From Xenococcus sp. MO_188.B8 (GTDB lineage: Bacteria; Cyanobacteriota; Cyanobacteriia; Cyanobacteriales; Xenococcaceae), in the NCBI GenBank assembly GCA_030065615.1, contig JASJDR010000001.1, positions 1 to 64,000 on the forward strand: DNA of 64,000 nucleotides, written 5' to 3'. Under the pieces are notes generated by a model. The model did not search any database and was not told the DNA's origin. It was given only the letters and a program-made list of their open reading frames with translations. Made by a program: the position numbers and the translations under genes. Of this stretch, positions 55,125 to 61,860 are shown piece by piece; position 1 is the first letter of the stretch; each line of letters opens with the position of its first letter.

Positions 55125-55319
55125 TTAGTTCTCTTCGGAAACTACAAATTCTCCCTTGCATAATCCAAATGGTCATAACTGTTTACTACTATGAGCAATA
55201 GGTCTAACTTCAGCAATCGGTTGGTTAGAACGGATAATTACAAGAGTTTCACCTGCTTCTACTTGGCGCAAGTATTTCAGTGGATCGCGCTGGATTTCAT
55301 CAACAGTTACATTCAACAT
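55125..55319 (-). pseudogene. Phd/YefM-type antitoxin with premature stop
   Basis: From ATG 55319 the frame reads MLNVTVDEIQRDPLKYLRQV then ETLVIIRSNQPIAEVRPI, a typical Phd antitoxin N-terminus. After HSSKQL comes TGA (55173-55175), and the same frame then reads PFGLCKGEFVV to a TAA at 55125, matching the family's usual KQLRPFGLCAGEF. So one CGA-to-TGA change most likely removed an Arg. The remaining DNA-binding part (48 residues) could still be made. The next minus-strand gene starts 3 bp after this frame ends; no toxin partner of the usual PIN type follows. Confidence 0.8.
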
Positions 55320-55432
55320 TAAAACATTAACAAATTAGAATTCGAATATCTTTTTTAATGCTTTGGTTTTCGCTATTATCAATAAATGCGATCGCTCTGA
55401 CATAAAGTCTACCCCAAAAGCGATCACTGAAA

Positions 55433-55927
55433 TCAATCTTCTTTTACTATTTCTAAAATACGATTATATAGTGCTGTAGATACTCTAAACTCTGACGTTT
55501 CAATCAAGGCATCCAACAACGGCTTAACAGCAAGAATGAGATTTTTCTGTTTTGCTTCAACCAAAATACCCAGCAATCCAGTAATTCTCAACCCCAGACG
55601 ATTAGCTTCTGCTCGACCACGACGCTCATCAATTAACAGTAAATCAGCACCGATTTCTAGGGCAAGAGCGATCGCTTCAGATTCACCTGGATCTAATCTC
55701 GCGTTATTTTGAAGCTGTTCAACAATACTAAAATCATTAACTTGCCTAACTTCCAGCCAGCTTACAGATTGAACTTCAAGAGTTCCAGGAACAGGAGGAT
55801 CTATGTCTGTAAGTTCACGATACACTGCTTCAGGAATAATCACTTGATTGTAGAGTTGCATCAGAAGCTGTAACTGTTGAATTGCTGCCAAATTTGTGAT
55901 TACCGATGTATCGCTGATAACAATCAA
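55433..55927 (-). CDS. DUF3368-type PIN-like toxin
   Basis: A 164-residue PIN-like protein: VISDTSVITNLAAI (first acidic site), IIPEAVYRELTDID, RLDPGESEAIALALEIGADLLLIDERRGR (further acidic sites) and LGLRITGLLGILVEAKQ. These are the DUF3368 hallmarks; members are predicted RNases of type II toxin-antitoxin pairs. Its start overlaps the UPF0175 gene by 4 bp (ATGA), so the two are translationally coupled, antitoxin-like gene first. Both look intact. Confidence 0.9.
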   Translation of the reverse strand: MIVISDTSVITNLAAIQQLQLLMQLYNQVIIPEAVYRELTDIDPPVPGTLEVQSVSWLEVRQVNDFSIVEQLQNNARLDPGESEAIALALEIGADLLLIDERRGRAEANRLGLRITGLLGILVEAKQKNLILAVKPLLDALIETSEFRVSTALYNRILEIVKED

Positions 55928-56172
55928 ATCCGCCCTAGCTCCCGCAAGTTTTTCAAATCTAGTTCCAAATCTTCAACATCATAGGAATAGAGAGGAATTT
56001 GGCGCTGCTTTAAAAGTTGGCGAAATTCTTGAGATTCCATCTGAGCTAGTTGACTGGCAAATCCCAAAGTTAAACGACCTGTTTGAAAAAGGTGTAATGC
56101 AATTTCCTGGCGAAACTCACTTGGAGTAAGCTGAGACGCCTGCAAAATTTCATCTGAAATAACAATACTCAT
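55924..56172 (-). CDS. UPF0175 family antitoxin
   Basis: An 82-residue protein with the UPF0175 helix-turn-helix pattern: TPSEFRQEIALHLFQTGRLTLGFASQLAQM. UPF0175 proteins commonly precede DUF3368 toxins, and the two genes here overlap by 4 bp. It would bind and silence the toxin and probably autoregulate the operon. Start ATG 56172. Confidence 0.9.
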   Translation of the reverse strand: MSIVISDEILQASQLTPSEFRQEIALHLFQTGRLTLGFASQLAQMESQEFRQLLKQRQIPLYSYDVEDLELDLKNLRELGRI

Positions 56173-56314
56173 AGCAAAATTGCTTATCCATCTTATCTTT
56201 AAGGGTAGCCTAAAAACTTTCTAGATATTGCTTCAGCGACAAAAGCAAGAACTACAATAAATGCGATCGCATTTACACAAAGTTAAATCAAAAAGCGATC
56301 GCGTAAAGTTAAAA

Positions 56315-56538
56315 TTAATCAACTATTTTCAAAAACTCTTCTCGTTCCTCACTGGTTACAAAGCGATTGAATTTTCCCGTCCAAGAACTTCACTGATTTC
56401 CTCCAGCAATTCAAGTGATAGCAAAACTTTTCCCTGTTTTAAAGCATATCGAAATGCTTTCGAGGGATTGCTGTTCTCAAATAGTAGCGAACTTACAATA
56501 ACATTTGTATCGAAAACATAGCGACTCTTACTTTTCAT
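56315..56538 (-). pseudogene. PIN-domain toxin (COG1569-like), frameshifted and truncated
   Basis: From ATG 56538 the frame reads SRYVFDTNVIVSSLLFENSN and LLSLELLEEISEVLGRE, the N-terminal half of a PIN toxin with its first catalytic Asp. Then NSIAL and a stop follow. Adding one A to the AAAA run at about 56372-56377 restores KFNRFVTSEEREEFLKIVD, the expected continuation, before a stop at 56315. The C-terminal half with the remaining acidic residues is missing, so this toxin is dead. It overlaps the antitoxin gene upstream by 11 bp. Confidence 0.8.
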
Positions 56539-56755
56539 GCAAAATTGAATCCAAAATTTCTGGTGTTAATCCTCGCTTCTGAGCTTTTTGACTAATTTCA
56601 CTCATGACCTCTTCCAACGTTCTTTTCTCACGAGTAGCCTGAGACAGTTTTAAACTTAGTAATGCCTCAATTTTCCGTTTTTCCTCTTCTGAAGCTGTTT
56701 CAAAGATGCGGGCAACTTCAGCGTTAACCCGAACTGTAATCGGTTTAGTTGCCAT
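56528..56755 (-). CDS. Antitoxin-like protein partner of the broken PIN toxin
   Basis: A 75-residue charged helical protein (VRVNAEVARIFETASEEEKR, RTLEEVMSEISQKAQKRGL) typical of small cyanobacterial antitoxins placed before COG1569 PIN toxins. It overlaps the toxin remnant by 11 bp. It remains intact although its toxin is broken, as expected when the toxin is lost first. Start ATG 56755. Confidence 0.75.
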   Translation of the reverse strand: MATKPITVRVNAEVARIFETASEEEKRKIEALLSLKLSQATREKRTLEEVMSEISQKAQKRGLTPEILDSILHEK

Positions 56756-57064
56756 ATCTCAACAAATTTAAGAAATATTTAGGATAATACTTACTCTATT
56801 TTAGGTCTGTTGCTACCGAACTTTTGGCAATGCCCCGAATTTGGGAAAGTTTTCTCTGTTTCAACTTCCGGTGAGTTTCCTTTTTTAGTGATTCTAGAAG
56901 AGTCTGCACCAACTGTCAGCGGATCACTTTTTGATAATTGTAGTGCCTGCTGTTGCAGTTCTTGACTAAACTTATCATAAGAAAAAAGTAAACGCGATCG
57001 CTGTATTATAAAGTTAAACTCAAAAGCGATTATTTAGATTTTTAAGTTTTGGATCAATAAAAAA
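56756..57064. other. Intergenic region with a startless minus-strand frame
   Basis: On the minus strand an open stretch (about 56980 to 56800) reads FSQELQQQALQLSKSDPLTV and further on PEVETEKTFPNSGHCQKFGS, with no ATG. It may be the 3' end of a lost gene. HIP1 sites and the start region of the DUF29 gene complete the stretch. Confidence 0.35.
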
Positions 57065-57523
57065 ATGTCAGCAGAACTACCAGTTAAAACCCAAACTACA
57101 CTATATGAACAAGACTTTTGTTTATGGATAGAAACTACAGCAAATCTCTTAAAAGAAGGGCAGTTTTCACAATTAGATATTGAGAATTTGGTTGAAGAAA
57201 TTGAAACTATGGGCAGAAGTGAAAAAAATGCTTTAGAAAGTAATTTAATCATTGTTTTTTTGCATCTTTTAAAATGGCAATATCAACCAGATAAACGCTC
57301 ACGAAGTTGGAAAAGTAGTATTTTTGAACATCGAAGAATAGTACATAAAGCATTTAAAAATAGCCCTAGCTTAAAGCCTTTCTTTGCTGATATTTTTGCT
57401 GAATGCTACCAATATGGGAGGAAACAAGCTAGTATTGAAACAGGCTTATCCTTGACAGCATTTCCTACAGAATCACCTTTTACTATTGATGAAATTTTAG
57501 ATGAAGATTTTTTACCTGATTAA
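57065..57523 (+). CDS. DUF29 family protein
   Basis: A 152-residue protein with the DUF29 pattern typical of cyanobacteria: YEQDFCLWIETTANLLKEGQ, DIENLVEEIETMGRSEKNAL and LHLLKWQYQPDKRSRSW. Members occur in many copies per genome with no known function; helical structure is expected. Start ATG 57065. It is convergent with the methyltransferase gene (59 bp between stops). Confidence 0.92.
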   Translation: MSAELPVKTQTTLYEQDFCLWIETTANLLKEGQFSQLDIENLVEEIETMGRSEKNALESNLIIVFLHLLKWQYQPDKRSRSWKSSIFEHRRIVHKAFKNSPSLKPFFADIFAECYQYGRKQASIETGLSLTAFPTESPFTIDEILDEDFLPD

Positions 57524-57582
57524 TTAGCTAATTTTTGTTTTAAGCAGACGTATTAGTCAAACTATTAAATCTTGCGCAAGCA

Positions 57583-58860
57583 TTAGTTTGCTTTCCGTCT
57601 TTTAGGAATTACATCATTAGGAACTTGCCAAAATTTTGCAGCTTGTCTCATATTATAGCTTAATATAGAATCATCTACTAAATCTAATTCTTTAGTTTCA
57701 AGTACAGATAAATCTATATCTAAACATTTAATAATTTCTGTTCCTAAAGCCTTTGCTAATAGAGGGGGAATCGCGTTACCAATTTCTCTAAATCCATGCC
57801 AAATTGTACGATGGAATTGAAACCAATCGGGAAAAGAATGAAGCCGCGCAGCTTCCCTAATACTTATACAACGGGATAGTTGATAATGAATTGGACGAGG
57901 TGCGGTGAACGCTCCTTTGTTACTCGCTGTACCGGCTCGTAAAGTGTTAGAAACCCCGTCAGGAGATAATTTAAAAAAACGACTCACTGGTTCTTTTTTA
58001 CCAGGAATTGTCTTAATAAAGCGTTGAATAGTTTTGTCTGTATGTTTTGAGCCAAGATGACCCCAAACAGTTTTATTATGACTTCTTATATGACACCAAG
58101 AATATTCTCCCTGTGGTTGAATATCGAAACTTTTTCTAAATCCTGAATAGTCAAGCTTGTCAACAGTTATTCCATAATCATTACCAATAAATACCGGAAT
58201 TTCACTTAAATCTGAGATGGCACAACTTACCGTATTCAAAGGGGATAAATCTTCATTCTGACCATTAGTAGGAGAAGGATAATTTGGTCGAGGCATGTCA
58301 TTTCTATATCCCATTAAAATAAGTCTTTTACGCTTTTGGGGCACACCGTATAAAGAAGCATCCAATATTTGTATTGGTTGGACTATAGAGTATTCATTTT
58401 GTTCAAATTCCTTAATTAATTCATCTAAAAACTTGCGATGTTTACCTGATGCTATACCAGGAACATTCTCGAAAATAAAATACTTGGGTCTGATTTCAGA
58501 AACAATTCTGGCAAATTCAAAGACTAATTGATTCCGAGGATCTTCTAATTGTCTTTTGCCCATATAAGAGTAACCCTGGCAAGGTGGCCCCCCCGCTATG
58601 ACATCTATATCAGTTTTAAATCCTTTGTTTTTAATTGCGATTAATAATTCTTGACTGGATAATTGAGATATATCTTTGCAGATTGTCACTCCATAGGGAA
58701 AATTGTAATGATGTACTAAAGAGTGAATTGGGTCAATTTCTAATGATGCTACAACATCAAAACTACAACTCTCAAAACCCAATGCCATCCCGCCACAGCC
58801 ACTGAAGAGATCGATCATGGCTGGACGATTGCTTAAAGTTTCTCTTTGTATTATGATCAC
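57583..58860 (-). CDS. DNA (cytosine-5) methyltransferase
   Basis: A 425-residue m5C methyltransferase. Motif I is MIDLFSGCGGMALGFE, motif IV DVIAGGPPCQGYSYMG (catalytic Cys in PCQG), motif VI YFIFENVPGI, motif VIII YGVPQKRKRLILMG and motif X FREIGNAIPPLLAKALG. The target-recognition part between VIII and IX is of ordinary size. The frame opens with GTG at 58860; the ATG at 58818 (MIDLFSG) is an alternative. No restriction endonuclease gene is adjacent, so it may be an orphan or a remnant of a restriction-modification pair. Target sequence unknown. Confidence 0.94.
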   Translation of the reverse strand: MIIIQRETLSNRPAMIDLFSGCGGMALGFESCSFDVVASLEIDPIHSLVHHYNFPYGVTICKDISQLSSQELLIAIKNKGFKTDIDVIAGGPPCQGYSYMGKRQLEDPRNQLVFEFARIVSEIRPKYFIFENVPGIASGKHRKFLDELIKEFEQNEYSIVQPIQILDASLYGVPQKRKRLILMGYRNDMPRPNYPSPTNGQNEDLSPLNTVSCAISDLSEIPVFIGNDYGITVDKLDYSGFRKSFDIQPQGEYSWCHIRSHNKTVWGHLGSKHTDKTIQRFIKTIPGKKEPVSRFFKLSPDGVSNTLRAGTASNKGAFTAPRPIHYQLSRCISIREAARLHSFPDWFQFHRTIWHGFREIGNAIPPLLAKALGTEIIKCLDIDLSVLETKELDLVDDSILSYNMRQAAKFWQVPNDVIPKRRKAN

Positions 58861-59194
58861 TCAGTTATTTATGCTATACTACACAGCACCTCAGTATAAA
58901 CCATCAGTATAAATCAATAGATATCTAATTTCATCAATAATATGGCTTAAAACTATTGCAATTTATAATGTTTACCCATGTGTGAATCTTGGTGAGACTT
59001 TACCTGATCTGAATTTTGGTAGTTGTTCCACCATCAACTAATTTTGTCACGGTATTTGGGTACACTTCAAAAATAAGCTTTGCTAGCTCATCTGTAAATT
59101 TTGGTGACGAGTTTCGTGGAGATATATTAGGTTTTCTTCCCTATCCATTCCTCCATTTACCACTCTGATTCTGTTTCAAACAAATGAAACGGTT
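58861..59194. other. Divergent intergenic region, methyltransferase / kinase
   Basis: 334 bp. Two exact direct copies of TCAGTATAAA (58891-58900 and 58905-58914) lie just upstream of the methyltransferase start and could be an operator or promoter part. Nothing else stands out. Confidence 0.4.
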
Positions 59195-60907
59195 ATGGAA
59201 AATAGAATTTTAGATTTCCGATACAAGATAATTAGCTTTTTAGGTAAGGGAGGATTTGGCACAACCTATTTAGCTGAAGATACAAAGCGTCCTCATAATC
59301 CCCATTGTGTTGTCAAACAGCTTGATCCTGGAATTGATGAGCCAGAATTTTTAAAGATAGCTAGGCGTTTTTTTGTCAAGGAAGCTGAAACTTTAGAAAA
59401 ATTGGGAGTTCACGATCAGATTCCCAGATTACTAGCTAATTTTGAACAAGACCAAGAATTTTACTTAGTACAAGAATATATAGAAGGTGAAACTCTTAGT
59501 TCAGAGCTCTCTCTGAATTCACCTTGGCCAGAAGCAAAAGTTATTGATTTACTGCGTGATTGTCTAACAATTATTGATTTTGTCCATAGTAATGGTGTTA
59601 TACATCGTGATATTAAGCCAGATAACTTAATTCGCCGCTCTCAAGATAACAAAATAGTCTTAGTTGATTTTGGTACGGTCAAAGAGGTAATAATGTCTAA
59701 AACCCAGACTTTTGCATCAACTGTAGTAGTAGGTAGTAGAGGTTACATGCCTACAGAGCAAGCCAGAGGAAAACCTCGTTTTTGTAGCGATATTTATGCT
59801 TTGGGGATGATAGCTATTCAAGCTTTAACGGGAATAGAACCAATACAATTTCAAGAAGATGATAATGGTGAAATAATTTGGTCATTTCAAGCTAACTGTA
59901 GCCCTAAAATTAGAGACATTTTAACTAAAATGACTCGCTATAACTTTAAAGATCGTTATCAGTCAGCTTCAGAAATTTTAGAGGAATTGAATAGTTATAT
60001 TTTCCCAGGAATAATGGCTACCCAATATATCTCATCGAGCTCTCATGCTGATGAAATTGTCGATCAAAAACCAGGTAAAATCAAAATTTTTCAGTCCAAG
60101 GTAGTAAAAACTGTGGGAACTTTATCAATTGTGTCTTTGGTAGTTACAGGAGCAATATATTTACTCAATCAAAATTCATCTCAAATACAGCAAGCAAAAA
60201 TCACGAATACAATTGAATCTTTAGAACAAAATTATGACAATAAAAATTATCAACAATGTTTAAATTTGATTGAAAATTATATCAATAAAGCAGGTATGAT
60301 TACTCAAGAAACTATTGATGTTTGGCATGGCAAATGTGGTTTAAGGATGGCACAACTAGAAGCAAAAGCCGAAAGAATTTCCAAGGCCATTAATATTGCC
60401 AGCAAAATTCCTGAACAATCACCAAACTATCAAGAAGTCAAACAAAATATAGATATTTGGTCAGAAAAAATTTTCACTCAAGCTAAAGAAATATATGAAC
60501 AAGAGGGCAATCTCGAAGAAGCTAGTCAAATGATAATCAATACAATTCCTCTAAATAGTGCAATTAAAATGAAAGCATTAGCTAGTAAAGAAAAATGGCA
60601 ACAGGAAACTCAACGAAATAAGCAGATTATTAAAAATGCTCAAAACGCTTTAGACAGCAACCAGTGGCAAGATGCCAAGAAAGAAGCCGCAATAATTACT
60701 AATCAAACTAATGCTTCACCATTTTGGCGCAAACAAGCTCAAGCAATTATTAATCAAGCAAATGAAGATATAGAGTCGGCTCAAAACAATAATAAAAGTC
60801 ATACACTCCCCACCTCTTCTACCAATAACAATGGAGATGACAAACCATCTTCACCTTCTCCAAATCCTGTTCTTGACGTTTGTGAAGATACACCAGAACT
60901 TTGCTAA
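59195..60907 (+). CDS. Membrane-anchored Hanks-type Ser/Thr protein kinase
   Basis: A 570-residue kinase. The catalytic domain (about residues 8-270) has FLGKGGFGTTYLAEDTKR (Gly loop), CVVKQLDP (ATP Lys), VIHRDIKPDNLI (catalytic loop) and VLVDFGTVKEV (metal site). All key residues are present. A membrane helix (about 303-325, VGTLSIVSLVVTGAIYLL) leads to an outer or lumenal part with helical repeats (LIENYINKAGMITQETIDVW, ASKIPEQSPNYQEVKQN) and a Ser/Asn/Pro-rich tail. This is a common cyanobacterial architecture. The neighbouring COP23 gene (160 bp downstream) is a possible partner. Confidence 0.93.
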   Translation: MENRILDFRYKIISFLGKGGFGTTYLAEDTKRPHNPHCVVKQLDPGIDEPEFLKIARRFFVKEAETLEKLGVHDQIPRLLANFEQDQEFYLVQEYIEGETLSSELSLNSPWPEAKVIDLLRDCLTIIDFVHSNGVIHRDIKPDNLIRRSQDNKIVLVDFGTVKEVIMSKTQTFASTVVVGSRGYMPTEQARGKPRFCSDIYALGMIAIQALTGIEPIQFQEDDNGEIIWSFQANCSPKIRDILTKMTRYNFKDRYQSASEILEELNSYIFPGIMATQYISSSSHADEIVDQKPGKIKIFQSKVVKTVGTLSIVSLVVTGAIYLLNQNSSQIQQAKITNTIESLEQNYDNKNYQQCLNLIENYINKAGMITQETIDVWHGKCGLRMAQLEAKAERISKAINIASKIPEQSPNYQEVKQNIDIWSEKIFTQAKEIYEQEGNLEEASQMIINTIPLNSAIKMKALASKEKWQQETQRNKQIIKNAQNALDSNQWQDAKKEAAIITNQTNASPFWRKQAQAIINQANEDIESAQNNNKSHTLPTSSTNNNGDDKPSSPSPNPVLDVCEDTPELC

Positions 60908-61067
60908 TACAAATTTCTATCTAAATTCCGTCTAACAATTGTAAGATTTATGCAACATAAGCATTTTTAGATCGTATATATCATAAGGACAATTATTACC
61001 TCATCTTAACCTGTGGTATTAGTCGTCTAACTGCTAAATGAAATACTAATTAAGAGAGTAATCTGAG

Positions 61068-61730
61068 ATGAAAAGTTCATTAATCACTAAACTGTTAATA
61101 AGCATAACCACTATTGTAAGCAGCTCATTTATTACTATTAAGACTCCAGCTACTTTAGCGCAAACAGTAGCTAAAGATAAGCAATCCACAAAACAAGATG
61201 TTCAATATCGTTGTATAGATCGTAATGGCACTCCTGCAACTGTAGCTTATACTCGTCGGGGCCCTATTGAATTAATTCTCTGGAACAGTAATTATTTTTC
61301 TGGTAGTGGTTATACTCCAGAACGTCGTTGTCAGGAAGTAACTGCTAGATTTCAGCAACATTCTGATGCTAAAAACTTGAGATACATTTCTACGGGAGTA
61401 ATGAATAAATATCAAGTTATTTGTGTTTCGGAAAAATCTGGAAACTGTAAACCTGATGGTTTGTTAATTACCCTACAGAATGATGATAATGCACAGCAAG
61501 TTTTTAAGGATTTGTTTGATTTGGCTAATAGAAAAGTTGCTGGGGGAATCTATCGTCCTGCAATGCCAGGAATAGAAATTAAGGAAGTAATCAATGTCGA
61601 TAATTTTTTAGATCAAAGTCCATTGATGGAAGAAAACGCTATTCTGTCTGACACTGCTCCTGAAGCAAATTTTACCAACAAGAACTCTTCTGAAGAAACA
61701 GTTATCGAAAATCCATTCGATAACTTTTAA
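61068..61730 (+). CDS. COP23 domain protein (secreted)
   Basis: A 220-residue exported protein. An N-terminal signal (LLISITTIVSSSFITIKTPATLAQ) precedes the COP23 domain: YRCIDRNGTPATVAYTRRGP, PERRCQEVTARFQQH and YQVICVSEKSGNCKPDGLL, with four Cys residues that may form two disulfides. COP23 takes its name from a circadian oscillating membrane protein of Cyanothece; function unknown. Same strand as the kinase upstream, so cotranscription is possible. Confidence 0.88.
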   Translation: MKSSLITKLLISITTIVSSSFITIKTPATLAQTVAKDKQSTKQDVQYRCIDRNGTPATVAYTRRGPIELILWNSNYFSGSGYTPERRCQEVTARFQQHSDAKNLRYISTGVMNKYQVICVSEKSGNCKPDGLLITLQNDDNAQQVFKDLFDLANRKVAGGIYRPAMPGIEIKEVINVDNFLDQSPLMEENAILSDTAPEANFTNKNSSEETVIENPFDNF

Positions 61731-61860
61731 TAGTTTCTACTATTTGAAATAATATAAAAATATTTATATTGAGCCTAATCCAATTCTAAATAAAGCTAGA
61801 GAGCGCAGATATAAACCAAAAGATTTTTCTATGTAGTTAGAAAAAATAACTCTGATTTTG

